Notes under the pieces: generated by a model
What the model saw: the letters and a program-made list of their open reading frames with translations, nothing else
Databases searched by the model: none
What the model was told of the DNA's origin: nothing
Translations under genes and position numbers: made by a program
Shown here: positions 52,123 through 64,000 of the stretch, one piece after another
Position numbering within the stretch: position 1 is the stretch's first letter
Layout: each line of letters starts with the position of its first letter
NCBI RefSeq assembly: GCF_000220395.1
Contig: NW_004087735.1
Coordinates: 1-64,000 of the forward strand
Source of the DNA: Ichthyophthirius multifiliis
Taxonomy: Eukaryota; Ciliophora; Oligohymenophorea; Hymenostomatida
Length of the DNA stretch: 64,000 nt
Direction of reading: 5' to 3'

Positions 52123-55009
52123 TCACATAACAAAATTATTAGAAAATTTATAGTATTCGGAAATCATTCTATGATAAGAAATAAAGTTTTATTACAATCC
52201 ATAGTTAATTTGTACATCAAATTAGGCAATTATTCTTTACAAATATACTATAGTTTATTATAAACTAATTCTTTATTAAGGTTTATACTTTACCATTAAA
52301 TCAATTAGTTCTCTTATTTAATCTAAATAATAATTAGATCCTATTTCATAATCAATTTAAAACTTTTAAAAAAATAAATAAAATACAAATAAAAAAAAAA
52401 TACTGTTTTAGTTTAAGAAGGTACATTTAAAGAAGTATCTATTTAATAAAATAAGTAACAAAAAATCATTCCTAATATATAAATAATGCTTTCTATATTC
52501 GCACCATATTCAGGAGATTAAAAATGGCTTATTTAAAGTGAATTTTCCACTATATTTTCTTCGTCTCTTGTAGTTTCTTCATTTTGATTTCCGATATCTT
52601 TAAAATCAAACCCTGCGTAGTATATTTTGAGTTTTTCATCAAATAAAATATTGGAAGGTTTTAAATTAATATCAAAAATATTTTTTTGTTGAAAATTTTC
52701 GATAAGCTAACATAAATTTAAACTTATATTAAGTTTATCTTTAATATTGAATATTTTTCCACTTCGAATTCCTCCATATAAATTAAACTACTTATGTGGG
52801 TAAATTAAAAATAATTCGAGGTTATTTTATTATAAAATTTAATAAGAAAAGCCTATAATTTACAAAACTTCGAATTTATTATTTTAAGTGAAATCCTAAA
52901 CATTTTATTTTTGTTCTTCTACAAAAGATAGAATTTAATATATTCCTTTTTAATCAAAAACGTTTATTTTTTTAATTATTATAGGAGTCCCTGATTATAT
53001 TAATTTGTTATTTTCAGTCAATTCCATATGGTTTTTAAATAAATTTAATTTTTATATTTTTGCATTATTTTAACTTTTTGTAGTTTCTTATTATTCAGGC
53101 AATATAACACCTTCCATAGTAGTAAATACGGTTCCTTTATAAAGCAAATCAAGTAAAAAAAGTTAATCTAGATTATAAAATTATAACATTTTTTTAATTT
53201 TTCGATGTGTTAGGAAACAATATTTTCGTTCAAACTAGAGTTTCGTAATTATTTATATGTACTAAATCGAATATAGGTATTTTTTTGATTTTCTTCTAAT
53301 TTTTCTTATATTTATACTTCTTCTTCTTTTATGTCTTTTTAAATATATGATTTTTGTTTGATCATTTCCTATTTAGGCTTTTTTTATGCTGATATTACTC
53401 CAAGGCTGTTTTTTGAAATATTGCTTTTATTTTTTAATATAGGGTTGATTTAAGAATTTTTATTTTCAGAATTTTCAGATAATATTTATAATTTTATTTA
53501 TTTTTTTATAAATTTTAATTTTAAAATCTCATATTGAAGGGTTCGAGTACATCGAAATCTAAAATAGTTCTCTTGATATATTTTACGGAAAATATTATAT
53601 TTTTGATCACTTTATTATAAGTCGTTTTTATGTTTTTAATAAATTCGACCTAAATAGTAACAAGCAAATAGTTTCCCGTATATTTCTTGTTATTCAGAAT
53701 TAAATCTTTCGTTAAATTGTTATAAAGATTTTTCATATTATTATTCATAATCTTTTCTTTATTTATATAAATTATATTTTTATTATTATTATTATTTTTG
53801 ATTTTTATTTATATATTATATTTTTTTATATTTTTAACTTTAAAAAATATTTAATATTTTTTACTCATCTTATTTAAGAATCTTTTTAAGTTTCGCAATA
53901 TGATAATTCGAATATCCATAATAAAATTCATAATCCTTTTAAATTTATAATTCTTCATTTAGAATATCGATAGCTTATTAATAATCTTGCGTGCACCCAT
54001 ATCCTTTTTCCAACATTTCGGCTTTGACTCTTAAAATAAAAGCGTTGTGTAATTAATTTGTTTTAATAATTTTAATTTTTGAATAGATTAGTTCACAAAT
54101 ATAGAAATTTTAAATCCAAATAGGACTATCTTTTTTATTAGTATGAATTTTAACATAAAACTTTTTATAAAAATTAAAAAATTCAAACCATATTTGCCTA
54201 AAATTATAAAAAATAATATCATCGAATGTATTTTTTATCAAAAAATTTATATCTTTTTTCAAAACTTTTAATACTTCATCATGAGTCTCTAAATTTAATT
54301 CTTTAGCATTTTCAATTATTTATGCTAAATTTTTATTTTCGTTTTATGTATGTTTAGTTAATATTTAAAATTAATATATTAAATAAATTATATTTTATTT
54401 TTATAGAGAATTTCGATAAAAAATTTAATTTTTAAAACATGAAATTAATTCATTAAAATATTCTTGAGACTCCTAAGAGCTTGAATATTGGAAAAAAAAC
54501 AATTTTTCGTATATTTATTTTTCTTATAATGAAAATTAATACTCCTCGCCATATTTTTCTAATAAAAAACTGTATATATTATATTTTTCCTCATATAATT
54601 CCAGTTATTTAATTGCTTCTTTTTTTGCATTTATTAAAGAACTACTATATTATAAATCAATAAGGCTTGCCGAAAAAAGCAAAAAAAATAAAGATTTTGA
54701 TTAGTTATTTTTTGATTAGTTTATTTCGGCCAGTTTATATGCACAAAAAGCGTCTCTTTGTAATAAAAAACCCTACATATAAGCATCTTAGGCTTTTTCG
54801 ATGTTTATTTCTATTATTTCATTTGCATATTCGTATATTAAACCTCTAAAAAAATAAAAATAACGAGATTTTATGGGGTCTTATAATGCTTGGTCTAATA
54901 TAAATTCTTCTAAATATTATTGTTGTAAGTACTAGATAAATGTTTCTTTCCAGTTTTATATTGGTAAATTTAAATCATATACTTTATTTTTTATTGATTA
55001 TTTTTTCAT
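52123..55009 (-). CDS. Sel1-repeat protein fused to a C-terminal pseudokinase domain
   Basis: Start MKKQSIKNKVYDLNLPIQNW. The N-terminal about 550 residues hold degenerate Sel1-like (short TPR-type) repeats. The clearest are RYFYFFRGLIYEYAN with KAQDAYMQGFLL, RVKAEMLEKGYGCTQDYQQA and GKLFACYYLGRIYQKHKND. Intron 53757-53864 (108 nt, phase 2) fuses what would otherwise look like two genes. The C-terminal domain is kinase-like: TPIIIKKINVF (VAIK-like Lys), KNIFDINLKPSNILFDEKLK, IYYAGFDF, SPEYGANIESIIYILGMIFC and LIDLMVKYKPQQRISL. The HRD triad reads DIN (catalytic Asp to Asn) and DFG reads YAG, so phosphotransfer is unlikely. Intron 52363-52403 (41 nt). It ends FSNNFVM, TGA 52123. A scaffold or regulator is the natural inference. 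Confidence 0.8.
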
Positions 55010-56599
55010 TTTTTTTATGTATTATTTTTTTATATAGAAATAAAAGCAGACCACAAATATATAAATATTATTAAAAAAAATAAAATTCTTAAAATTATTC
55101 ATTAGTTTAATTTGTAATTTTTTTAAATTATGTTTTGCTTATAATGTAGATTTTTTATAAATAAATAGATATTTTTAATTATTAATTAAAAATATATTAT
55201 TATTAAAAAAAATATATTTCTTAGACTTATACATTATTTTTATAAATATATATATATATCATAATTTTTATATATATATAATTATAAAAATCTATTTGTT
55301 TTCTTTTTATTATTACTGAATATATATCTGCTTATAATAATTACATTATTTAATTTTTAATATATATACTTAATATTTTTATTTCATTTTTTTTTAATTT
55401 AAATACTAAAATATATACATATTCATAATATTTTTAAATATATCTCTATATATATTAACTCTTTTTTTTTAATCTAATAAAATTATTTATATTTAATTTG
55501 TATATTAAATTTTTATATAAGTATATTATTTATCATTTAAAATAAATTATTAAATTTATTAATTGTAATTTTAATCATTTTATATAATAAATATGTTTTA
55601 ATAAATTTTAATTTTTGATAGTTTTATTTATCTTTTTAAACTTCTTTTTTATTCCAAAATACTGATTTTAATTGTATATCGTATAAATTAATTTTTATAA
55701 AAATTATATTCTAAATAATATATATTTATTTTTAAATAATAAATTATTTAATATTTACAAAGATTATCTTAATTTTTATTTAATTTATTAAATAATGTTG
55801 AACTTTTATTATATTGTTATTTTAAATTAAATTAAAATTTTGTAATTTTTATTTTTAAATTAAACAAAAATAAAATATTATTTAGATGATTTTATTAATT
55901 GTAATGATTTGATTATATAATATTTTTAATATTTAAATTAATAAAAATAGAATAGTATGTACTTTATATTTTATTAATATTGATTTGGTTTTAAAAAATT
56001 AAATTTATAATCTTTTATATAATATTTTTTTTTTTTTTTTTAATAATAGAATGTTACTTAAAAATATAAATTAATTTTTTATTTGTATGTAAATATATAT
56101 TTATTTATATAGTTTTTATTTTTAAAATTTTTTTAATAATATATTTGATTTTAGATATTTTTAATTTAATAATGAAATGTTAAGTCAAAATTTTTATAAA
56201 TAAATATATTATTTATTTTATATAAATATTTTTAAAAAAATATTATATTTTTAATATTATTTTTTAAAAATATTATATAATATTTAAATTTTAAAATATA
56301 TAAATATTTATTATATTTATTTATTTAATTTTTATATTTTTATAATTTTATATTTTTTATAGACATAAATTAAATATAAAATTAATTTTTTTAATTAATT
56401 TAAAAAATTATGAAATAAAAATGATTTATTTTAAAATAAAATGTATATAAAATTTGTATTAAAAACAAAAAAATAGTCAAAATAGCATAATATTTGTTAA
56501 TATAAATTTCATTATAAATTAAAAATAAGATTAAGTAAATATTTTATGTATTTAAAAACAATTAAATTTATGAGATAATAATGTATAATTTACATATAT
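55010..56599. other. 1.6-kb A/T desert
   Basis: Almost pure A/T between the start of the Sel1/pseudokinase gene and the 3' end of BUD31, both on the minus strand. No tRNA, no exon-like complexity and no repeat beyond short TA and poly-T runs (for example 56028-56041). Confidence 0.6.
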
Positions 56600-57043
56600 T
56601 CAATCACAAGAAGCACATCCCCTGCATCCACAAGCTTAACATTGTACTATTCTACCCTCTTCTAAAGATCCTTTAGGGACTCTACAAACACAAGTTCCAC
56701 CATAATTATGATCTTTAGGTTATATACATTATAAACAACATAATTTTTCATATCCAGCTTTTTTCCATTTAGCAACTAAATTTGCATCTGCCCAATTTTC
56801 TCTTAGGCAATATTCATATAACTCTTTTGAAATTTCTCTTTTCTTATAATACATTTCATATATATATCTTGATCTTTCATGATGCAACCTGTAAATAGGC
56901 CATAATGCTTCTACCTTCCTTTTACCTTCATGTGGCTCGTTTTCTACATCTCTCATTTTATTTGTTAATTCCATTAATTTTTCTTCAACTAAATCCCAAC
57001 CTTTGGGCGCTTTTTTTGTTTTTAAGGTTTATATTCTTGGCAT
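56600..57043 (-). CDS. BUD31: BUD31 / G10 spliceosomal protein
   Basis: BUD31 is a small zinc-cluster protein of the activated spliceosome. The frame is complete, intronless and 147 residues, the usual size. Start [20 protein letters not shown]; then [100 protein letters not shown] and [16 protein letters not shown], with TGA at 56600. The Cys pattern of the zinc cluster is fully conserved. It is less A/T-biased than its surroundings, as expected for a strongly constrained gene. No frame problem. Confidence 0.98.
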
Positions 57044-57140
57044 TTTTTTTTATAATAATATTTTTTTTAATTATAAAAAATTTAGAAAAAAAATTAATAT
57101 ATAATTTAAAAAATTAACAAAGTATAATTAAAACAAAAAA

Positions 57141-58666
57141 TCAAAGTATATTTAATTCAAGTTTTATATCATTTTTTAAACAAAAATCAAGTAATATCTA
57201 AAAATCTCTTTAAATATTAACATCAATCACATGAATTTACAAATATTTAATAACAGCTTCCAAATTTTCTTTATTTTATTAATTTTCTAATATTTCTTTC
57301 TTAATGTTTTGCAAAAACAACTATTAATTCATTTATTTAATAATAAAATCATAAATAACTTTGCACCTCTCAAAATCTTATTCAAATTAATTTATATTAC
57401 AAACAACATTAGAAATTTCATTAAGCCTAAATTTTTAAAAATTACTAATAAAATGATCAAATAAAATATCCTTATTTTCCCTCTAGAGCTTGACATTATG
57501 GAATTTCAAGCTAAAAAACACAAAAGAAAAGCTTTTACAATCGATCTTATGCAAATTTTTTATTATATACATTTCAGAAACTTAATAAAACTTTGAACGC
57601 CCCTTTTAATTAATTGCAAAAGTATACAAAATAGTAGAAAAAGACATTATATCGCTTTAATTTTTATCACAAAATTTAATTGATTGTCTTTCTACATTAT
57701 CCCAAATCCCTTAAGAAGGTGTTTAAAATTAAATGAAGCCTCGTAAAAAATTGGCTAATTCTCTCATATTTTAAAACTTTAGAATTTACAAAAAGGAGTC
57801 GAATTTTTGATAAAATTAATCAGAAAATTTATTTTCTTTGAAATTTCCAATTGCATTAAAAAGAGTAGAAATCGAAAATGAATCAAAATGGACATTTTCG
57901 CAATATGGCAGCCCTAAATCTTCGATTTTTTAAAAAATAGGCGATTCATTTAGTTCTTTTATGTATTAACTTTTTGAATATATGTATACTATGTCTGCTA
58001 TATCTCTTGCTTATATGTTTTAGTTAAAATTTTTTTTTGTAATATTTGATCTATTTTAATTAGTATTTTTTCGATGTTTTTTATTTTTCGTTCAGTTAAA
58101 TTGTGCATTATACTCAAAAGACTTTTCACAAGGATTTCTTTTGTAATCAAATTGTGTATTGTTTTTATAAAGCTTTCATCAAATAAATCTAATTATTGCT
58201 TTTTTACTAAGGAATATATAAAGTTGGCTCTTTCTTAATCGTTCATATGCTCATATTGTTTAATACCTATGTAGGAAAGATTTTTTATTAATTTTTCGAT
58301 ATTTTCGTTTGTTTTTTTTCCTGTAAGTTTTGTCAAATAAAACATTATTTGAGTTAAACAACGTGCATTTTAGGGAATGTCTAATTACAGTAAATTTATT
58401 TATTTTTCTACTTATTGAGCTATTTTTAGAAGAAATTATTAATCATACGAGTTTTTTTATAATTGGTATATACGTCTGAAAATTGTTGAATAATTTATTG
58501 AATTAAATTAATCGAAAAATTAATTAAAAATTTCATTTAAGTTTTTTTCGGAAATACTGTCTTAAAGTTTATGGTTTATTTATATGTTTGATAGTAATTT
58601 TTTTGTACAGAAATTGTTTTGAAACTTAAATATTTTTGTTTTTTTTAAGAATTATATATAAAACAT
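57141..58666 (-). CDS. Helical-repeat protein resembling OPR/FAST-type organellar RNA-binding proteins
   Basis: Start MFYIQFLKKTKIFKFQNNF (basic and hydroxylated, could be an import presequence) at 58666; TGA at 57141 after NDIKLELNIL. The chain is a run of paired helices with the feel of FAST-kinase/octotricopeptide repeats: NDQERANFIYSLVKKQQLD, ARDIADIVYIYSKSQYIKEL, NMRELANFLRGFIQFQTPSQ, DIMSFSTILYTFAINQKGRS, SFSFVFFSLKFHNVKLQREN and NEISNVVCNINQFEQDF. Such proteins bind organellar transcripts. No RAP domain is visible at the end. One extra A is needed in the A9 run (T9, 58030-58038) to continue from KIDQILQKK into the second half. Assignment is by pattern only. Confidence 0.55.
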
Positions 58667-58863
58667 TTTTTTATTTTAATGAAAAAAAAAATGAATTTTT
58701 TTTTATATTTTATTAAATTATTTTATTTATATTTTTAATACTAAATGTACTTTTATTTTCAATTGTAAATTTTTATTTTATTATTAATTTAAATATATTT
58801 TTTAAAAATTTCTAATATTTTTTTAACTCATTTATAGATAGATTTATTTTTTAATATTTTAAA

Positions 58864-59459
58864 ATGTATTTCAATTAAAATTAATAGTTTAGTAATGTAA
58901 AAAAATCTGAAGATAATTAGTATGATATAGTATCTAAATATATGAATAAAGTAATTTAATTATATAATTTATTATATATTCAAAAAGAACGAAATACCTT
59001 CTAACGTTTTCATAAAAAGTAAACCAAATAATAATATATCATTAGGAGAAATATGGGAAAAAGCTCTTGATTAAATAGATAAGAATAATTATAATAATGC
59101 TTTTTAGTTAATTTTAGAAATAGGTATATTATTTAAATATTTTTTAATTTAATTAATGAATAGATGATGACATTTTTTTAATTAGATTATTAACAATATG
59201 TAGAAATTAAAATGTATTCAATTTGATAAGCATAAATTAAGGAAAAATATTAATGTAAAAATTAAATAAAATAATGCAAAGCAACTTCATGGATACATTA
59301 GCCTTAAAATTATTTAAAAATATATATAAATATGATATTGAAGAAAACTTAACATTAGAAGATAATAAAAATATTTAAATTATTTAACAAAAGATTTAAT
59401 ATAAAAATAAAAATTCAAATAATCAGAAATAAGAAAACACTAAATAAATAAAAAAATGA
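58864..59459 (+). CDS. Small helical protein, unknown function
   Basis: ATG at 58864 (MYFNQNQQFSNVKKSEDNQY), two short introns (58951-58987, 37 nt; 59124-59163, 40 nt) and TGA at 59457. The product has a short Q/N-rich leader, then a helical core (SLGEIWEKALDQIDKNNYNN, AFQLILEIDDDIFLIRLLTI, FMDTLALKLFKNIYKYDIEE) and a K/N/Q tail. The core's arrangement vaguely recalls the C-terminal helical domain of TORTIFOLIA/SPIRAL2-type microtubule proteins, but this is too weak to name. The splice junctions preserve frame, which supports a real gene. Confidence 0.6.
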
Positions 59460-59580
59460 AAAATATTGTAAAATATATAATATATATTTTTCTTATAAAA
59501 ATATATTATTTATATCAGAAATTTTAATTCTTATATATATACTTTAAAATTTATTTAATATAAATATAAATGAAATTTAA

Positions 59581-59620
<40 letters not shown>

Positions 59621-59683
59621 TTCTCATTATTTTTATATTTTTATCAATTTTTTATTTTATTATTTTTAATTTTATCATCTTTT

Positions 59684-61861
59684 TCATATACCTAATTTCA
59701 TTAACTTTTTTCTCTATTCTTAAAATTTATCTTTATTTTATTGTGGCTTATTATCCTTGTCTTAAATATCTTCTATAGCAATTCCTAAAAATGCTTTATT
59801 TAATTATATTCCGTTTGACTAATTTAAAGAAAACTCTGACATTTTTACAACTTTTGGTGTTTCTTTATTTTATTGATTGTTTTATTTTATATTTATATCA
59901 AATTTTTGTAGTAAACTTGTATTATCTTAACCAAATTTTTACTATAAGCTTTTTTTATCATTTGTTTTGCTTTATAAATCGATTTATTAAATATTTTTTT
60001 TTATCAAAAGTCCTTCATTTTACATATTCTTTTTTTCTATTTCTGTTTATTCTTAAAACAATTTTTTAGCATCAACATCAGAAACTTTTTAATTAACTCC
60101 TCTATTACCTAAAATATATATATAAAATAAAAATTTATTAATAATAAAAAACCTTCTCTTAAATCTTTGCCTATAGATCTTAAAGCAAGTAAAGATATTT
60201 GCGCAGCTGAATCCATTTATCTTATTCCTTTAGAGACCAATCTAGGAGTTACTGTTGATGCTATATCCTCTCTATCTCCTTACATTTCTGTACTTTTAAA
60301 ATTCGAATTTTTAACGATTTAATTAAATTGTTCCATATTTTTGTTATAGTCTTGCTTGTTTATTATATTGTGTGTAACTATTTTTTTGTTTTTGGATGAT
60401 TTTTTGAATATTTCAAATATTTCGTTAAAGTCTAGTTTGTATTTTTGACATAATTCTATTTATTTTTCTTCCAGTTTTTCTAATTTGTAGCCTTAGTATC
60501 TTTTTATATGGTTTTTGTACATTCTTTCTTTTATTTCACAATTTGCCTTTAGTAAATCTAAATTTTCAGATATTTAAGCTATGTTTTCTTTTTTTATTTA
60601 ATATATTTCATTTTCATCGTTTTTAGTTACAATTATTGCTCCATAAATGCATTCTAGAAATATATTTTTTGTTATATTTTTTTTTAAAAAAAAAATTATA
60701 TTAAAAAACCTTTATTAAATAATGCATTAGTTTCATTAAATATTTAGTTATTTGATATTTGTCCCAAAATAATAAAATCTATTATTTTAATAAATAAAAA
60801 AATTGTAAAAAAAATAATAAAACCTTTGCTATAATCATTATTTATTTTAGCTTTAGGAACCCATATTAAAATTTTTCCTTTTGCAATCAAAAATAAATCA
60901 TTTGAACCACTAGTAGTAGTGGAAATAACTGTTCCGTAAGTCTATTGACAATATGGTTAGAAAAATTTTGATTTTATCATTTATGTCGCTTAGTCTAATT
61001 TTTTTAAATTGGGAAAAACTTATTTTAATGAGTTTATTTTTTCTTTAAAATGTTATTCGAATTTTTCTAAACTTTTCTTTTTTTTATTAAAAAAAAATTA
61101 TTAATTATTTTCATTAAAATATATAATAAATTATACATTGTAAATATCATTAAAAAACCTTCTATTAACTCTTGCTATTAAACATTCATTTTAAGCAATT
61201 AAGTTAAAATAAACATTATTTATACTAATTAATTAGTATATAATTTTATATTATATTAAATTACTCTTCAATTTTTCCTAAAATGCACTCAGTAAATTAT
61301 TAATCTAATAAAATTATTTCACCATTTTAAAATTTTTTAAAATCATCTTATTTTTTTAATTTTTTATAAATTTTTTGCTTATTTTTATACTTAATTGTTA
61401 TTCTTAGTGACCATAAACAACTTTTACATTACCTTTTTTTATAAATATTCATATTATTTTAAAAAATGAATATAATATACCGTATGCTACAAAAAGTAAA
61501 TCAAAATCATTACAAGATATGCTATTTTCATATAAATTTTAATTTTCTTTTAAAGTTTAGCATTCAAGTTTTTCTAGAATCTTAAATAAATAGTAAAAAT
61601 AAAAATATATATTTTTCAAAAAAATACATTATTATATTCAGTAAATTCAAATTATCCAGTTAATTTTTAAAGTTGCTCTTTTTAAAATGTATTATCTATG
61701 TATTTTATAATGAATTATATATCAGCTTAAGATTTTTCTTGCTTTTGAACAATATTTTTAAATTATTCAGCTCTTTTTATTTCTGCACATTTTCCCTATT
61801 TTTTATATTTGTTTTAAAAATTTATTTATTTTACAAGTAATCCGCCTAGAACTTCAGACAT
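59684..61861 (-). CDS. Probable cyclic-nucleotide-binding-domain protein with coiled-coil C-terminus
   Basis: Start MSEVLGGLLVKQINKFLKQI at 61861; TGA at 59684 after RKKLMKLGI. Several A/T introns break the N-terminal half. Two segments look like cNMP-binding beta rolls: LYENSISCNDFDLLFVAYG and TTTSGSNDLFLIAKGKILIW-VPK, the latter close to the typical G-x-x-FyiilkGxvxVxvP pattern. Behind it come a helical region (IKKENIAQISENLDLLKANC, QGYKLEKLEEKQIELCQKYK), the block ASTVTPRLVSKGIRQMDSAA-QISLLALRSIGKDLREG, and a Q/K/N-rich tail. I could not place all exon borders. Ciliates have many uncharacterised cNBD proteins of this build; ligand binding cannot be judged. Confidence 0.5.
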
Positions 61862-62345
61862 TAAAGTAGATATTTTTTTATTTTATTTTTTAATAATTTT
61901 TTTTTTTAATACTATAAGAAAAAAAAAATTATATGAATTTAATATGAAAAAATTAAATATATAGACATAATTTATATATAATATATTAATTATAGGTTTT
62001 TATTTATATATTATACATAAGAAATTAATTTTAAAATAACCAATATTATTATTCTTATTTATCTATTTTTCTTTTTTATTTTATAAATAAATATAGTGCC
62101 TTTTAATAATAAATAATATTTTTTATAAAATAAATATATTTATTTATAATTCAATATATTTTTTTTAAATATAATTAATATAAAAATAAGTTTATTTAAA
62201 GTTAACAGTTTAATGAAAATAATAATATTAGGAATAATAGAGTTAATAAAAAAAATATTTAATCTTTTTTAATTAATCTATAAATTTTATTTAAAATATT
62301 TAATTAATCAATATTGTATAAATATTTAAAAAAACGACTACAGCA

Positions 62346-64000
62346 TCAGATTTTCCAACTTTCCTTTAAATCATCATCTTATTCAAAAGGTTAGAAAATA
62401 CTTTCAACTATACTAGGACCACAGTAAATACATTCGTTTGCTAGAATTGTGTCAAATTAATTCTTATTTTTATATTAAAATTTTATAATCCATTAATTTT
62501 ATATTTTATTTTACTCTGCTTTATTCTAGCTATCTTTCTTCTTCTGGTGACATTACAGGAGCTTATTATTAATCATCTTCCGAAAGTCTGCCTGTAAATA
62601 TATTTACAAAATTAAAGAAACCACTATCAATAGAATCTCCTAAAATAAAAAAATATAAAAAATGAATAAATAATTTTTATTACTTTTTCTTTATTCTACT
62701 CTATTCATTTTAGCTTATAATTATTCTATTTTTTTATTAAGCTTTTCGATTTATTTAATTTTATTTTAATCTGTGCAACTTTCTTTAACTTTACTTAATA
62801 AACAATCCTAAAAAAAAACAATTAATTATTTTTTTATTTAAAATATAAATATATATATATATATATATACTTTATGGAAGGCATGCATACAAGGAAAAAC
62901 ATAAAAAGCTTCATTAAAAAGATTTTTGAAGCATTCTTCACATGTATGATTTGACTCAATTTCAATATATCTATTTTTAATAATTCTCAGTTCATTTTTT
63001 AATTAATCTGCATTACTTGAATAGCTTTCCATATCACTTTAAAGTTATTCAATCTCTTTGTTATATTCTTGTAAACTTTCACAAATTTCTTTTTTAAAGT
63101 TTTCAATTTTAATATTTTCATTAAAATGCATCAACAAATCTTCTATTTTTAACAAATCCGTATCTTTAGTTAACTAAATGACTTCATCTATATTATTTCC
63201 TCCTTTTCCCAATAAATGTATTGCTATATTCAGCCAGAGTTTTTTCCTACAATCTATATTAATAGGTTTATCAGCATATTATTTAGCTAATTAAATATGA
63301 TTAGTTTTTAAAGCAAGTTCTACAGCTTCACTATACATACCCATCATTCCATAAATTTATATTTAAGGTGAATACAATTTATTAGTTCTGAATAATCTCA
63401 AGGCGAATTCTAAGTCAAAGTTGACCTATTCTTTTTCCTATAAAATTTTCTCTTATTAATAAAGATGTTCTTTAAGTTTATTTTTTTTAGAAGGGTCTGA
63501 CAAAAATAAAATTAAGATATTATGAATAACCTTGTCTTTACATCCATTATTTAATAAATGTTATATATAATTTATTCCTTAATCCCTTTTTTCCATATGT
63601 ATACTCATTAAACCCCCTATTAATTTCTAAGGTTTATATTTTGTGTACCTTTAGAGAAGTTAAATAGTTTACTCTGTTCTATATCTCATAAAAATATGGC
63701 AATATTTATATAAAACCTCATTTATGTGTTTTTCTTTGATTTAGAATAAATATTTAAGTGCTTAGTCATATTATTCTTCATTTATATGATGCAAAATAAT
63801 CATTTCGTATGAATTTTTTTAGGCAAATTCTAAACAATCTTTAAGTCTTCCGTGGCTTTACATTATTTAATATACAATATTTTCTTCCAAATCATTCAAA
63901 TTGTCACTTAGTAGTTTTTTGAATTCGGTTTCGGTTTTTTTGAACTTATCATTTAATTAAAGAAATTAGTTATATGTGCGATCCCATAATTCGTCCTGTT
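62346..64000 (-). CDS. VPS18: VPS18, HOPS/CORVET subunit (C-terminal part, truncated by window end)
   Basis: VPS18 is a core RING-containing subunit of the HOPS and CORVET tethers for late endosome/lysosome fusion. The visible part is the alpha-solenoid: KKLLSDNLNDLEENIVYQIM, LKYLFQIKEKHINEVLYKYC, YGMMGMYSEAVELALKTNHI-QLAKQYADKP, RKKLWLNIAIHLLGKGG, LLKIEDLLMHFNENIKIENF and KKEICESLQEYNKEIEQLQ. The RING-H2 finger follows: CEECFKNLFNEAFYVFPCMH-AFHKDCLL, completed after a linker by ANECIYCGPSIVESIFQPF. It ends LKESWKI, TGA 62346. Introns: 62808-62870 (63 nt), 62640-62683 (44 nt) and 62463-62514 (52 nt). The N-terminal beta-propeller lies beyond position 64000. Confidence 0.95.

Noticed and set aside
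53700-53870. Initially read as two genes (kinase-like and Sel1-like), with a -1 slip at an internal ATG
   Set aside because: A phase-2 intron at 53757-53864 joins both halves exactly in frame, so no slip and no second start are needed.
56905-57117. Hydrophobic plus-strand frame over BUD31
   Set aside because: Antisense to the highly conserved BUD31 N-terminus.
59791-60069. Hydrophobic plus-strand frame near the 3' end of the cNBD-like gene
   Set aside because: Antisense to an uninterrupted Q/K-rich exon that ends in a TGA; the hydrophobicity is a mirror of K/Q/N codons.

Overview
This window is macronuclear-type DNA from an oligohymenophorean ciliate. The base composition is about 85% A+T. 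Every gene I can read uses TAA and TAG as glutamine and ends on TGA, and introns are short (mostly 40-110 nt), nearly pure A/T and GT-AG. The extreme A+T and intron size fit Ichthyophthirius multifiliis or a close Tetrahymena relative; the genus is inference. Under the standard code the genes fall apart into short pieces, so all calls below were re-read with TGA as the only stop.

Layout. 1.4-16 kb: a secreted GH20 hexosaminidase, an E/K/R-rich coiled-coil protein, a membrane-anchored orphan, an allantoinase-like protein lacking its metal ligands, the RNA kinase CLP1, a small basic protein, a coiled-coil protein and an orphan. 16-18 kb is an A/T desert. 18-27.5 kb: three filament-like or orphan proteins and a DHHC acyltransferase relative with Ser in place of the catalytic Cys. 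27.9-36.1 kb: dihydrolipoamide dehydrogenase and a 6-kb BIG-type Sec7 ARF-GEF. 36.5-47.5 kb: a coiled-coil protein, a membrane-anchored thioredoxin, an ATP synthase delta/epsilon-like subunit, an acidic Q-rich protein, ribophorin II, a UXT-type prefoldin-like protein and an F-box-like protein. 47.8-55 kb: a CNG/HCN-like K+ channel, a Ras-like GTPase and a Sel1-repeat/pseudokinase fusion. 55-56.6 kb is another A/T desert. 56.6-64 kb: BUD31, an OPR/FAST-like helical-repeat protein, a small orphan, a probable cyclic-nucleotide-binding-domain protein and the C-terminal half of VPS18, cut by the window end.

The genes are not an operon or a mobile island. They are a eukaryotic mixture: RNA processing (CLP1, BUD31), secretory and endosomal traffic (BIG GEF, ribophorin II, VPS18, Ras-like GTPase, DHHC relative, TMX-like thioredoxin), mitochondrial function (DLD, ATP synthase subunit, possible organellar RNA-binding repeat protein), ion conduction, and cytoskeletal-looking coiled coils. 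No tRNA, rRNA, CRISPR, transposon or telomere repeat was seen.

Three features deserve most attention: (i) three enzyme folds whose catalytic residues are replaced (allantoinase-like, DHHC-like, kinase-like); (ii) the Sel1-repeat/pseudokinase architecture; (iii) about ten genes that each read through only if one extra A or T is added to a homopolymer, most simply explained by homopolymer under-calling in the source assembly.
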